This document shows positions 1 to 11,814 of a stretch of DNA of 64,000 nt, in pieces. Source of the DNA: Aspidiotus rigidus. Lineage: Eukaryota > Arthropoda > Insecta > Hemiptera > Diaspididae. Under the pieces are notes generated by a model. It saw nothing but the letters and a program-made list of their open reading frames with translations, ran no database searches and was not told the origin of the DNA. Positions within the stretch are counted from its first letter, which is position 1. Each line of letters opens with the position of its first letter. A program made the position numbers and the translations under genes. Location: the NCBI GenBank assembly GCA_035079385.1, contig JAVHKY010000038.1:992001-1056000 (forward strand), in the 5' to 3' direction.

Positions 1-600
1 TTATTTAAATTAATTTTTTAAGAATTATTTTTTATTAATTTTTCTATTTGTCATAAATAAACCTAATAATTTTTTATCAATTGAATATAAAATTGAACAA
101 AAAAATGAAAAAATATCATTCTGGTTCAATACGATTACAAGTTTTAAATACTATTTAAAATCATTGATATTATTGAATAATTAATTCTCATTTAAAGGAT
201 CAAATATATTAAATAAATTAAATGAGATATAAAAAGTTATTTAATTTCAATTTTTTCAGTATTTTTATAATAATGTTTATAATATTGAAAATTAATATGA
301 ATATTTTTATTAAATGAATAATTCTGAAAAACAAAATTAATAATTTTAATTAAATCAACTATATCAAGAAAATTTAAAAAAGATCTTCATTTTTCAAAAA
401 TAATATAATATTATAAACTTCTTAAATAAAGTTGAAATTTAATTTCAAAAAATAAAATTGATATGAAATTAAAATTAAAAAAAAATATATATTCATCAAT
501 TACCCCTGTTGGAATTCCTTAAATTGCACATATAAATCTAATATTTTTATGATTAGTAGAATATGTTCATTTAATGAACAATTTTTTTATTAAGAATATC
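1..600 (-). pseudogene. Nuclear mitochondrial insert (NUMT), decayed COX1 5' end plus AT-rich mtDNA-like sequence
   Basis: On the minus strand, 572 to about 489 aligns without a gap to the start of insect COX1. Read with the invertebrate mitochondrial code (TGA=Trp, AGA=Ser) it gives KWTYSTNHKNI, matching the conserved N-terminus of cytochrome oxidase subunit I. A degraded stretch follows in register, with a TAA stop before GIPTGVIDEY where functional proteins have a GIWSGMIG-like segment. The rest of 1-480 is extremely AT-rich. One short minus-strand stretch near 225-190 reads NLFNMFDPLNEN, reminiscent of the ATP6 start, but that is weak. The stop, the lost COX1 continuation and the flanking CpG-containing nuclear sequence from about 640 onward argue for an old nuclear copy. 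The right boundary is approximate. Confidence 0.7.
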
Positions 601-3600
601 AATTTTTAAATTTTGAATTTCATCTTAAACATCTTTATTTATCTGCGAGCAATATGACAGTTGATTCATTCCAAAGAAATTGACTGGAAATTTAGGGCAA
701 AAATGAGTGACTGCCGTTTGCGTGACAATAGACCAAAAAAAAAAAAAGAGTAAAAATATTAGTAGATGTTGAGGAAAAATCTACTCAAAATGGATCAAGG
801 TAACCTCCTCCTCTCAGTTCTTTCCTTCTTGTTCTCGCTGACTCAGGCTACTTTTTCCTTCTTTAGTTCGTCGGCCACCAGTCGATAGCACACGCGTTCC
901 GTGTCAAAACCAGTCATGGATTTACATATAATCTTTGTCGGTACGTGCATTTAACATAAAATAATTCAAAGGTTTCCGAAAACTCGCAAAATCAAAAATT
1001 TTCACTCACACCTCGAAATGTCAAAAATCACTCCCAACTTTCTCCTCCATAAAATCTTAAATCTTCATTCAGGGAAAGCTCTTGACTCGTAAACAGCCAT
1101 CGATAATCCTAAAATAATTTACTTGACAGGTGAACAACGCAGCTGAATACTGCTTCCATACGAGTACAAAGAATTTCAACCGCTAGGCAAGAGTCTAGCC
1201 ATAAGTGCTTTTACTCCATTAGCTACCGTGAAAGACTCTTCCATATTTTTAAATACGTCGACCAGAACTCACCTGCAACAAAAATAATAAAAATTCCATA
1301 TTAATAAACGTAAATAAAGAATCACTAGATTGCAAGAACTTGAAACAAGAAATTTGTCATTTCACATAAAATTTTTTCAAGGTCATTTACGTTCTTATGC
1401 AACGCATATTTTCGGTTCTGATAATATCTTCGAACTAAGCTCGAAAAAACAGGTTGTGACGTTTTTTCTAGGTAACCTCAATGGCAGAAAATTTGTTTTC
1501 TTTAACCGTTTGCTAAGCTTCTTCTCTTCAATTGAGTACATCAGTTGTTTGAGTGTTGAGGACTAGAAAAGATTCAATCCTCCTACGCCAGCCCTACAAA
1601 CTGTAAAGTGTGTTCTGAGAGTAACACCAGCAGATTTTAAAGTAAAAAGAAGATACGAATTACCCACTCTTCTTTCCTCAGGAAAATAACACAGTTGAAA
1701 AAGAACGAAAATTTAAAAGAAGGAAAGAGGCGGTGAAGTCCATCTGGCTACGCAATCCTCCGAATACTGAAATACGGATTTCAAGATTCATATATTTTCT
1801 TCAGGGAGCTATGTGGCTATTGACATGTGTAGAATATGAAAAAAAACACCCAGTGAGCTGCTCAGGGTTGCCTTCATTAACTTTGTTAATTGAGGCAAAC
1901 AGGGAACCCGTTTTGTCGAAGTCACTCCGTGCAGTTTTAAGCTTGGAAATTGACATTTTTCAAACCCCCCTCGCTATCACCTACAGCTCCAAGGTTGAAA
2001 TTTCTCCAAGTCCCTTTCCCATCGGTTCCCTGTCAACTAAGTCTTTCTCCTATCATTTATAGTTTGAAAGTCGACAGTTTTCCAGGTCCCTCTCCTATCA
2101 CCGGAATTTTAGATTTTTTTCATGTCTCACGTTTAGCCGGACGGCGCCCGACGAACGGCGACCTTCATTTTTCTTTAATCTTAATATTCTTGAACATCGA
2201 GCCCATCCCAGTCACCCATATAGTTTTGCCCTTCTATAATGAAAATATCAGGGCTTCGTAGATCGCATGACTCTATTACAGTTTTCCTCATTTGTAGGAA
2301 ATATTTTCCAGTTATCTTATCGCAACTAAAGAAAGTTTCTGATAACACTTTTGAAAATTTGCATATATTTGCGTACACTTCGCAGTACGAGAGGCAGACT
2401 AAATTCACTTCAGACGGACAAGATGTTATACAAATCACAACACGAAACCATCGTGTCGGAAAACAACCATTCCCTTTGACGTAAACGATGATACACGGCG
2501 GAAGTTGACATTATAGAACGCATGGAATAGGTCAATGTCGTTATCGGATTTTAAATTCGGCAGAAAAGGTGTCCCTTCCCTGACAACTGTACTGTCGTTG
2601 ATACCTGACTCTTAAGTATGGAAAAAGGTCGCGGCAAAATTAATCTGGAGATATATCGAAAATGAGCGCGCGGTTGGAAATCGAATCGGCCGAATACGAA
2701 ATTATGTCATTACGAAGCAGCGGGATTTGCAAATTTTTAATAGGACCGGATCAGCAGGGCATCGTCAATACTTCTCTTCCTTGCGAGTGAACGTGAAAAA
2801 GCCTCAGGATAGGTGAGCTAGTCTCGGTCATTTAGACTTTAAATTAGACATGGAATATATGCGTTACGTACGAGAGTATATGAATTGTATAATGTGAGTA
2901 ATAAAATCTTACGTGCACTCGTAAAATTAATTGATGTCTTAATTTGAAATTTTTTGTCCATCATTAAAATTTGATCGTGGCGTATAACACGGCTACTATC
3001 TACGAAAATTACCCGAATTCATCTTTATTGGAATGTTGTACAAAATCGCCCTTAATATTCCAGATTTTTCGTCTTGATGAATTTTTTTGTCGCGTCTATT
3101 TTCAACGCGCCGCCTCTCTGATGAGATACAAATAAATTTCAACTGAAATACTGTAGTATTTCGCGGCGTCTTGGAAATGAATAGAATCGCCTTCATTTAT
3201 AAGGTTATCAAGTATTATAAGTTGAGAGATACTAAGAAGCATTCAAAATTGATCAATTCGAAAATGACGATTTTTTTGAGATGAAAGATGGAATCTGAAT
3301 ACATTCATGTACCTAACTCGTATAGCACTATCTAATTATGTATATCAATCTCGCATCTCAGGAAGGGGTCAAGTGGGGAAGAGGTTAGCCAATTTTCGAG
3401 ACAATTGAATTATCATGTTTCAATCACAGTACTTTATTTCCGGAACTTGCCGAATGTAAATTGGTATTAGAGCCTGGGGCCGCCAAGAGCCGCGACATTG
3501 TTTTTTCGATCCAAGATATTTATCACTGTTTCATGAATCCAGACCTTCTGAAAAATCCCGAGCCCGAGGGTAAAGAAGGCTTCCCTTCTTCTTGCCGGGT

Positions 3601-3649
3601 CTGTGTTTTATAGGGAGATTCTGGTGAATGCACATCCTTGGCGATGCTT
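601..3649. other. No gene recognised (intergenic/intronic)
   Basis: The ORFs here are at most 109 codons, overlap on both strands and show no recognisable domain. I see no tandem repeat or paired inverted repeat. An A-run lies at 735-747. Base composition is mixed, with scattered CpG. Confidence 0.5.
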
Positions 3650-4290
3650 CAACTTTATCTCGTTACCGCCCCTCCAAGAAGAATTATTCCGATTTTTTGT
3701 TTTCCCAATCTTACAGTAAAAATGTTCTCATTAAAGTCTCATGCAAACAACCAATTCAGCATCATCCTTGTTTCAATTTTTATGGAGGCTGTTCCTCAAG
3801 GCGAAGTTCTTAGTGTTTTACTTTTCCTAATAGCTATATCAATGATATCACCACATAATTATGTCAACCATCCCTTCATCCAGCGTCTTTTTGCTGTCGA
3901 TTTTAACATCTCTACTTGCTCAGCTAACCTCCAAAAAGCTCATCGACTCCTCCAGAAAACCCTCAACTCAATCACTGCATGGACATCAAAAAGAGGATTC
4001 AGATATTTTCGAAGAAAGAAACCCTACCCCACACATCCCTCCATTAATTTTTCAAAACTTCGAAATTCCATCACGTAACTACGGCAGACTCCTCGGCTCA
4101 CACTTTGATCAAAAACTTACCTGGGCAATCCCATAAAGCCAAATGCACACGCGCTTTAAACTTTCTAAAATTCATATCCCACGCCTTAGAAGGCTGTCAC
4201 AGAAAATTACTCCCACTCAAAATTAGATTACCGCTCCCCGATTTATAGCTCCGTCAGCAAAACTGACCCCACCTCACTCGACCCCCTCCC
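3650..4290 (+). pseudogene. Non-LTR retrotransposon reverse-transcriptase fragment, dead
   Basis: This is a remnant of the RT palm and thumb, related to the larger element starting at 5165. The reading frame changes several times. Recognisable blocks in order are VPQGEVLSVLLFLIAI (RT motif B region, near 3790-3840), a motif C region reading RLFAVDFNIS (near 3880-3910), LQKAHRLLQKTLNSITAW, LGSHFDQKLTW (near 4095-4125), and KCTRALNFLKF followed by SHALEGCHRKLL (near 4140-4210). The catalytic Asp-Asp pair of motif C is broken: the first Asp is Val. No endonuclease, RNase H or poly(A) tail is attached, so this is an internal fragment. It lies about 1 kb upstream of the larger copy in the same orientation. 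The two may be separate insertions of one family. Confidence 0.8.
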
Positions 4291-5164
4291 ACAGGATTGC
4301 CCTGCGGGAATTTAGTATCCTTATCATAATTCTGTTTCGATTCGGTTCTTAATTGGCCTTCTCGGGTGAAGATCGACCAAAAGGTCAAAAATGTTGATGG
4401 AATTTAGCGTCGAACATGTGTGGCCAAAGTTTCAAGAAATGGAAAAGTTGAAGACGCAAAAATGCGCATGCTTCGTGCATAACGCGTCATCTTATTCTTC
4501 GATCATGAGAATTACTTTTTGAATATTTATTTCCGAAAAAAATTACGAGAATTTCTTATCCGCGCGATCGCCGAAAGTTGATTTTGAAGTCGCGAAAGAG
4601 TTCATATTTTTTTCAAATCGCGTGAAACACATTACGAACGGTGAAGCACCTTTCAATTACTAATCAATCTAATCAATGCCGCGAAATTGCCGCATTATAT
4701 AGCTTTTTCTCCACTTTTTTGTCACTCGTCAAGAAAAACTCGACATCTTATCGCGATTTTAGGATAGCGAATTTCTAGCTTGTAAATTTTATGGGAAAAA
4801 TATGCGCATTAAAACTATCGGTTTACGCTATCTAATGTGGCGTTAGAAGCTAAAAATTTTTGTACTTTAAAATTATTCTTTCGTGTGTGGTCGAAAAGAA
4901 GAGGTCAGAAGAAGAAGAAGAACAGAAGATAACAAGTTATTTGGTCATATCCGTTGGCCCGGATGGTGATTCAACAGTAGCTATATCGGTGTGTCATTAG
5001 ATGGACGTGAGCTATGATAATGTGGTGTGTAAGAAAAAATAAAGAAGGTATGTTGATGAGACTACGTTTTTTCTGGGAAAGAATATTTTTAGCGCTATCG
5101 GAGACAATCAAGGAAATAAATTTGAAGAAATTCTCGTACCTATTTTTTTTTGTTTTTTTTCCAA
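4291..5164. other. No gene recognised
   Basis: AT-rich sequence between two retrotransposon fragments. A purine-rich GAAGAAGAAGAA tract lies at about 4900-4935. No domain-bearing ORF is visible. Confidence 0.5.
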
Positions 5165-7319
5165 GTATATGATGTGAACTTTAATCTTTATTTTCACGAA
5201 TCATTCTCATATATCGATGACGCAATAAAAATGTTCACTGACTACGTCATCCATGCCGCCCAAACTGCCATACCAGAAACCTCAGGCATTCACAAACCAG
5301 GGCAGGTACCCTGGTGGTCCAACGAAATAAAATTAGCTGTTAAAAATCGTAAGAAAGCCCCTACGTAAGTATAACTCATCCCGGCAACAATCCGATTTCA
5401 TCGAATATAAAAAACTAAGAGCAAAAGCGAGAGTTCTAATCCGTTCTAGCAAAAAACGGTCCTGGAGCTCATTCTTGTCGACCATAGATAAGCCCGTTCC
5501 CGACTCCACTTTGTGGAGCAATATTAAGAGGTTAACGGGGAAGAAACAAGCACACTACATCACTCAGATCAAAAACCAAGACCAAATCGCAACTGACCCC
5601 CTTGATATCGCGGAAATTCTCGCCTCCCATACTATAAATCGGTCTCATCTGACGAAAACTACGATGAAACCTTCAGACTTCAAAAATTAGCTGAAGAAGC
5701 CTCTCCAATCAACTTCTCCACTGAAAACACAAACACTCCTTACAATCTACCCATAACTCTTCTCGAACTGAACATCGCCATCAGAGCAGACATAAAAAAT
5801 TCATCACCCGGTCCCGACAGAATACACCCATTCATGCTCAAAAACCTACACGAAAATTCCATAAACTATCTCCTTAAATTATACAACCAAATTTTCGAAC
5901 AAGGTCAATATCCCCAGCAGTGGAAACTAGCCATCATCATCCCACTATACTTAAACCCGGATCAGATCCATTTTTGGCCTCCTCCTACCGCCCTATAGCT
6001 CTAACAAGTGTACTCGGAAAAATATTCGAAAAAGTTCTTAACAAAACCTCGAATCTAATAACCTCATCTCTGAATATCAGTTCGGCTCACATAAGAAAAG
6101 AAGCACCCAACATGCCCTAGCTGACTTACAATACTGCATACAAGACGCAAGCCTATCTAAATCTAGCCTGTACACAGTCTTCTTCGACCTCGAACAAACT
6201 TTCCCCCGAGTCTGGAGACATCTCATCAATAAAAAATTATTCGACCACGGTCTACGCGGCAACCTCCCTAACATCCACAAAACATTCCTCGAAAACTGAT
6301 TCATAACAGTAAGAATCCAAGATAAGACCTCATCCCCCCACATGATACAAAACGGTGTCCCGCAAGGATCAGTATTCAGCGTCTTCCTCTTCATGGTCGC
6401 CATAAATGATATAACTAAAAACATACAATTCCCCTTAACCCAAAGACTCTACGCAGACGACTACAGCATATCTATCAAGTCTGACTTACCCAGCCGAGCA
6501 CACCGCCTACTTCAGGAAAACCTCGATAACCTAACTCAATGGACATCCCAAAACGGCTTCCGTTTCTCGGTGAATGACAAACCTAATCATCGACACAGAA
6601 AACCTATACCAACTATCCCCCCACTCAAATTAAACGGGAACACAATCCACACCAAAAACAGTACTAAATTCCTTGGCGTAAATTTCGACCAGACTCAGAC
6701 ATGGGCACCACACATAAAATACCTCAAAGGCAAATGCAATCGTACACTCAACGTCCTCAAATACCTCGCACATCCCAGCATAGGATGCAATAAGAAAATT
6801 CTTTTGCAACTATACCGAAGCCTCATCCGATCACAGCTAGATTATGGAGCCCCAATCTATGGACTAGCCAAGAAATCTATCCTTTCCACATCAAACTCAA
6901 TTCAAAACGCGTCACTTCGCCTAGTCCTAGGCGCTTTCAGAACCAGCCCTAGCCTCAGCCTATGTGCTGAGGCAGGCGAACCCCCTCTGGAATACCGCCG
7001 ACAGATCCTAACAAACTCATTTTTAGCTAATATATCTGATAATAAAAATTCTCCCACATTTGATCACTTTTTTCTTCCTACCAACTATCAAAAGTTCTCC
7101 CGTAACTCTACTAAACATATCAAACTTAACTTACAACGCGTACACGAACGAAAATTTGTATTTAACCCTCTACTTCCCATCTTCAACTCCACTCCACCAT
7201 GGGCATTAAATTCACCCCATTTCAACGACGAACTTACTAAATTTCCCTCAAAATACACTCAAACAAGAAACACAAAACCTCTTAAACAATTACCAATCAC
7301 ACACCCACGGTTTCACTGA
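5165..7319 (+). pseudogene. LINE ORF2 part: linker and reverse transcriptase (frameshifted)
   Basis: The RT portion of the LINE pol protein, which would copy element RNA at the target site. Blocks in order: VPWWSNEIKLAVKNRKKA (frame of 5150, near 5305-5358); KKLRAKARVLIRSSKKRSW (frame of 5475); SSPGPDRIHPFMLKNL (near 5810); SSYRPIALTSVLGKIFEKVL (frame of 5920); QFGSHKKRSTQHAL (near 6075-6115); FFDLEQTFPRVW (motif A); NGVPQGSVFSVFLF (motif B, near 6350); and RLYADDYSI (motif C, near 6450). Frame changes occur near 5358, 5640, 5950 and 6065, with a TGA stop at 6297-6299. Motif A keeps its catalytic Asp but has FPRVW where FDRVW is usual. Motif C keeps both Asp residues. The continuous frame 6342-7319 ends at a TGA seven bases into the RNase H start, so RNase H begins in a different frame. 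Confidence 0.85.
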
Positions 7320-8123
7320 CGGCTCACGACTCAACAACAAGACCGGCTTCGCTTTTTCGATCGACCGTTTAATATTCAAATTTCGAATCTTTGACAGTGC
7401 ATCTGTCTTCACAGCTGAACTCTTCGCTATCCTCAGATGTTTACAAGAAATATCTACTCTCACTCAGAACAATCAATACCTTATAGTCTTTTTGGGTATA
7501 CAAAACATTTTTTCGAACAATTCAGTTATTCAACGAACAATTCAGTTATTCAACGAATCCACACCATCATTCACACAATAACGCAAACCTTATCATCTGT
7601 CACACTAATCTGGATCCCTGCGCACATTGGACTATCGCAAAGTGATAGAGTAGACAACGCAGCAAAACAGTCAACACATTTCAACAAAATAACACTCAGA
7701 TGGCAAATTCCATCATCCGATATTAAAAATAACTATCGCGCCAATATACTCAAAAAATGGTCCCATTTCTGGTCTAACCAAACCAATAACAAACTTCTCC
7801 CCATCAAAATCGATCCCCTACAAAACACTCCCAACAGACCGTCAAGAAAAGAAACTTCCGTCCTTATACGCCTCAGAATTGGACATACACGACTAACCCA
7901 CTCATATCTTTTTTTGAATAACTCTGAACCACCAGAATGCCACAAATGCCACCTCGACAAAATTGACGTTAATCACATATTTACATGCCCCGAACTAACA
8001 ACCTTACGAAATACTCACAATATTCCTCATTCCAGAAAAGAGGCATTAACAAATAACGACACTACACTTACAGATCAACTAATACAATATCTTACCGCAT
8101 CCGACATCTTCCCCCTCATTTAA
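7312..8123 (+). pseudogene. LINE ORF2 part: RNase H and C-terminal Cys/His knuckle (frameshifted)
   Basis: The RNase H block starts with FTDGSRLNNKTGFAFS at 7312 (first catalytic Asp) and continues to FTAELFAILRCLQ (catalytic Glu, near 7410-7445). After a 20-bp tandem duplication at 7514-7553 the protein resumes in the other frame with WIPAHIGLSQSDRVDNAAKQ (near 7610-7670), the usual HxG...D...A end of RNase H. The segment expected to carry the third acidic residue reads IVFLGIQNIF, so that residue seems lost. The C-terminal part has LIRLRIGHTRLTHSYLF and then PECHKCHLDKIDVNHIFTCP, a CxxC-x7-H-x4-C knuckle typical of these LINEs. A TAA ends it at 8121-8123. Confidence 0.85.
7514..7553. repeat. 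Perfect 20-bp tandem duplication inside the RNase H pseudogene
   Basis: Two identical copies of CGAACAATTCAGTTATTCAA lie head to tail at 7514-7533 and 7534-7553. Because 20 is not a multiple of three, the duplication by itself moves the reading frame from that of 7312 to that of 7437. This explains why the two halves of RNase H are in different frames. Confidence 0.95.
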
Positions 8124-8219
8124 CCATATGATAGTATCCGTCTTTTCAATAAACCTTTGTCAAGCTAATAGCCCTAGAGCAGCTTCAAAGCTTGTAAAAA
8201 AAAAAAAAAAAAAAAAAAA
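8124..8219 (+). other. LINE 3' UTR and poly(A) tract
   Basis: About 70 bases of non-coding 3' sequence follow the stop codon, including AATAAA near 8149, and end in a run of about 23 A at 8197-8219. This is the normal 3' end of a reverse-transcribed polyadenylated RNA. Confidence 0.8.
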
Positions 8220-10514
8220 GATTTAAATTCTATTGACCATCAGTGCTGAAGCTTGGAAAAAAAAACAATTATTCTTGCCGGTACCCAGCCAGCCATACGC
8301 TCAGCCTATGCACTCAGGCTGGTATTCTCCCCTATACAGTTTACCGCCAATTATCTTGCGCCTAGGACTCAGTTTTTCAAAATCCTCATCCCTCTTCTGA
8401 TCCTACTTTTTTCGATACCCATTCGCATAATACAGATGAAGACTATAAAATTATACCTCACGAGTACAATTCTTGATCAACTCTGAAATAGATAACTTTG
8501 TTTGTTCTTAATTAAGGTAACTTCGAATCAGGATATGCGGATAATACCGTCTCAAATTTCCCTTGATCAAAAATATAATTCTTATGACTCCACTGCGTTA
8601 CGCCCAGAGCTTTCTCAACAACACAACGCGCGTGACTGTCGCACGAAGCAACACGCCTCTCCTCCATCCGACACGCACTCGTGGTAACTTTCTACCGCGT
8701 CAACTGGCGGATACTTCGTCGTACTTGTCCAATGTCGCAGCCGGGGCACGCTTTCATCTCTGACATTTTCATCAATGATGCGGTTTCCTCGCTGAGAGGT
8801 CATATTTTGCGAACATGATTGGCGCTTAGCAAGTGCCTCTCCTCCGGTATATGATGCGTACGGTGTCGTACGCGTACAGTATAATATGACGTCCGAAGAG
8901 TGGTGCAGATATTTAATTTAAATTCTTCAATCGCGCGTCGCGTCGCCGAACAAAGATCATAAACGATACACGCATCGTCAATTAAATTTAATTGTCGCTT
9001 CGGTCTTCGCCATAAATTCGTTATTCTTCTTGTCGTCGCCGATATTAACATTCTTTAATTAAAAAATCACAGGTGAAAGGTATTTCTTTTTCCCTCTTTT
9101 CGCTACATCGCTCCATACGTGAGTCAGTAAACTCGTGTTATTATCGGTAATACGGTATTAACGATATTATAACTTATTATAATGTTGATTTTCCACGTAT
9201 TCTCGAACGCGCTGGTCATAAAAATATATTTTGTCCGTAAAATTAACCGCACCGAGAGTGGCCAGTTGTTAAAGGTTTTGCGCGTCTATAGATATACATA
9301 TAGGTGCGCACAACCATCATCAAGTCGTCCTTGATGCAGCGAAGCAATAATGAAGATAGTGTTTTCAAAAAATTTATTCGTACCATTATCGAGGGACGAT
9401 ATTTTTTTCCACACTTGCGGAGGATTCTCTTTCTTCTTCTTCCAGATTCCAATCAAATCTTTATTATAATTTCTGTCTGGCCACGCATGCTTGTATAATA
9501 GACACAGCATCTGTAGAAAGGTTCTCTAGTTGTCGCTTTTGCCTTTCCGACTTGTTGATGATGTTTTATACCTGTGTACTTGTGGAATGCGTCTAAACGG
9601 GAGTTTTGGGTCCTCTCTTTTTGCGCGGACGCGCGTCCGATTCTAATAAATGTCATCGTTCTTTCACGTGGTACCTATTTTCAAACCGGGAAGAACATCT
9701 GTGAACGATCTGTGTGTAACGCAAATACAGTATACGGTAATAATTTTCTCAGCATCAAACGCGCGCTCCAAGTCGCAAATTTTTCCGAGAAGTTTTTAAT
9801 TTTTTATTTATTAATAATACGGAATATTACTATTCCACCTCTTTCTTAATTCATTTACAATAAGTTGCTGTGTTTGATTCGATGAGTATCCCGCATATGT
9901 AAAATTAATATAATTGTCGTATAACCGTCAATGATGGAGAGTGTAGGATTATACATACATATATACCTTTCATCGTGATCTGTATTCTTAAAACGTATTT
10001 GCGCTGAAATATGGACATGAGTTAGCAAACAGCCATTGTAAACGTACACAGTTTGTATTCTTTCAGAAAGGAAAAAAAAAAAAAAAAGTTCTGAAAACTT
10101 GTTACTGTGTACTGCAGAAGAACATCTTTTCGTCTCCTTCTACGCGCGTCCGGTATTCGCTATCGTCACCAACGCGCAACAAAGGGAATTTACGTTGACA
10201 AGTTTCCATAAACGATGATTATATTGGTAACTTATCTATATGAGTACAACTCGGTGCTGATGTGTACATGCTGAATAAGTATAATTGATTCTTATAAAGA
10301 TGTAGCAAAACCGTACGATGATCGATAATTATTACGGAGAGTTTTGAAAATGCGCATCAATGCGCATCGTAGACCTTTCCGACTAAAAATGGCGTTACGA
10401 GATCTCATCACGAGTGGTGAAGTAATGATGAAAAAAGCAAGTTAATGAGAGCTCTTTGGAAACGCTCTCCAATAGTGCACAACAATCTTCCAAGTCTCAA
10501 AATTTGAAAACATT
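8220..10514. other. No gene recognised; CpG-rich single-copy-like stretch
   Basis: 8580-9060 is noticeably richer in G+C and CpG than the surroundings and could hold an exon or regulatory DNA. The ORFs on both strands are short (at most 91 codons) and no domain is visible. Short A-runs occur, for example near 10072-10087. I see no paired inverted repeats. Confidence 0.4.
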
Positions 10515-10986
10515 GTAGAAAAAAAACGTTAAGCCGAATCGGGGGAGGACACAATTTGTTTACCGCAGTCTGCCGCGGGTGAAAACGTACCTTCTCGCGG
10601 TAGCTTCAGAAGGGTAAGTACGGATCTGTTCCCACGTTTCCTTGCGAGTCCAAGCGTTCTCTATCGAATACTTGGGGAACGAGAGATTTCTAACGGTAAA
10701 AGTGAGACTTGGAGAAAATTTCAAGTCAATTTTTTGCTGGTGTCTATTTTTAGCTGAAAATAAAATTTCAAGTTCAAAAAATGAACTCTGATTTCCAATC
10801 CCCTTCTTTCATGTGTATTCTAATAGTGAAAGACTTTGAAGAAATTACAAGTTCATTTTTACGCGGGCGTGCGTGTAAGAAAGGGAGTCATTGAGCTAGC
10901 GCGAGAAGGTACGTTTTTGCCCGCGGTAGACTGCGGCAAACGAACCACATCCTTCCCCGATTTGACTCAACGTACTCTCTTTCTAC
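10515..10986. mobile_element. CpG-rich fold-back repeat, 472 bp
   Basis: Inverted arms at about 10515-10606 and 10892-10986 pair over roughly 80-90 bp. The best block is GTTTACCGCAGTCTGCCGCG on the left against GTTTGCCGCAGTCTACCGCG on the reversed right arm, followed on both sides by AACGTACCTTCTCGCG. The outer edges also match (GTAGAAA... on both strands). The interior carries a diverged direct repeat, GTGAGACTTGGAGAAAATTT and GTGAAAGACTTTGAAGAAAT. There is no ORF and no clear target duplication, so the superfamily is unknown. Confidence 0.7.
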
Positions 10987-11567
10987 TGAAAATCATAGTA
11001 CAACAAAGTTTTGTCTATTGAGGGTGGCAGGGGGAAATCCAGCTAATGAGATTTCGACATTTTTTTGTATTCTACATGCTCATAAGATTGGGATGGTTCT
11101 CCTGGAAAAGCTATCAGAAAAAATCATAATGGTCTTCTGACGGTTTTTCGAAGATTTTTTGAGTGGGACTACTACCAATAAAACCTATGACCTACACCTA
11201 TTGCCGACATTTTGGCCTTTGCTACTTCAGAAATTATATTCTTCGCCATCGTTACACCATAGGCCCAACTTCCAGGATACTACGCTATCTATACTGGGCC
11301 TGGTATGCAATATACTAGCAGACTACTTCTGGAAAAACCATCACGGGTTTTACGGCACCTGATGACGTCATCAGTGACCTTGACCTACTTTAGAGACTTC
11401 GGCTTTCGCTACTATCGGGCCTGGATGTACACTTCGCCTTCCTTAAGCACGAGGGATCAAAAGTCGATATGATAAGTGGAATCGATTTGATATGATCAAT
11501 ATAATCGATATACGATGTCGAAAAGTAGGAAGCGAGCATACGTGTCTCTAAAGGAAACAAATTAACT
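10987..11567. other. Degraded repeat carrying TGACGTCA and TGACCTTGACCTA motifs
   Basis: No gene is visible. At 11363-11370 lies TGACGTCA, followed at 11375-11387 by TGACCTTGACCTA and then CTTTAGAGACTT. Diverged versions of this block recur elsewhere in the window at 12954, 18821 and 27079, so it belongs to a dispersed repeat. Confidence 0.4.
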
Positions 11568-11755
11568 TCCTTTGCAGTACACATGCAATGGCAGCTCCAT
11601 TTTTCGTTTAACTGTTACTCGTGTTAGTGAAATCCAATCGTCATAAAATCTTTACAGTGTTACCAAAATCTCAAAAAATTATTGTCCCAATTTTTTCAGA
11701 TTTTTTTGTGTTTTTTGCAGCGTAAAATCAAATCACCGCACAAACCCACTTGTTT
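11568..11755 (+). repeat. Extra copy of the mariner-type element's internal unit
   Basis: This ~175-bp block starts near CAGTACACATGCAATGGCAG and ends near CAAATCACCGCACAAAC. It closely matches the block at 12045-12215 inside the neighbouring element but lies outside that element's left terminus. It is either the remnant of a second element or a rearrangement product. Confidence 0.8.
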
Positions 11756-11814
11756 TGAATTTTTTTTTGTGTCCTTTTCCTGGTCTAGAACTCGTTCTGC
11801 GATTTGCGTTTGTA

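Larger units (their letters stand above)
5165..8219 (+). mobile_element. 5'-truncated non-LTR retrotransposon (I-group-like LINE) with poly(A) tail
   Basis: A single insertion running from the end of the endonuclease/linker region through reverse transcriptase, RNase H and a C-terminal Cys/His knuckle to a 3' A-run at about 8197-8219. The order RT, RNase H, zinc knuckle is typical of I-group LINEs; Jockey-type elements usually lack RNase H. There is no ORF1 and no complete apurinic endonuclease, so the copy is 5'-truncated, as is usual for target-primed reverse transcription. At least six frameshifts and one in-frame stop make it non-functional. A target-site duplication could not be identified with confidence. 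Confidence 0.85.
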
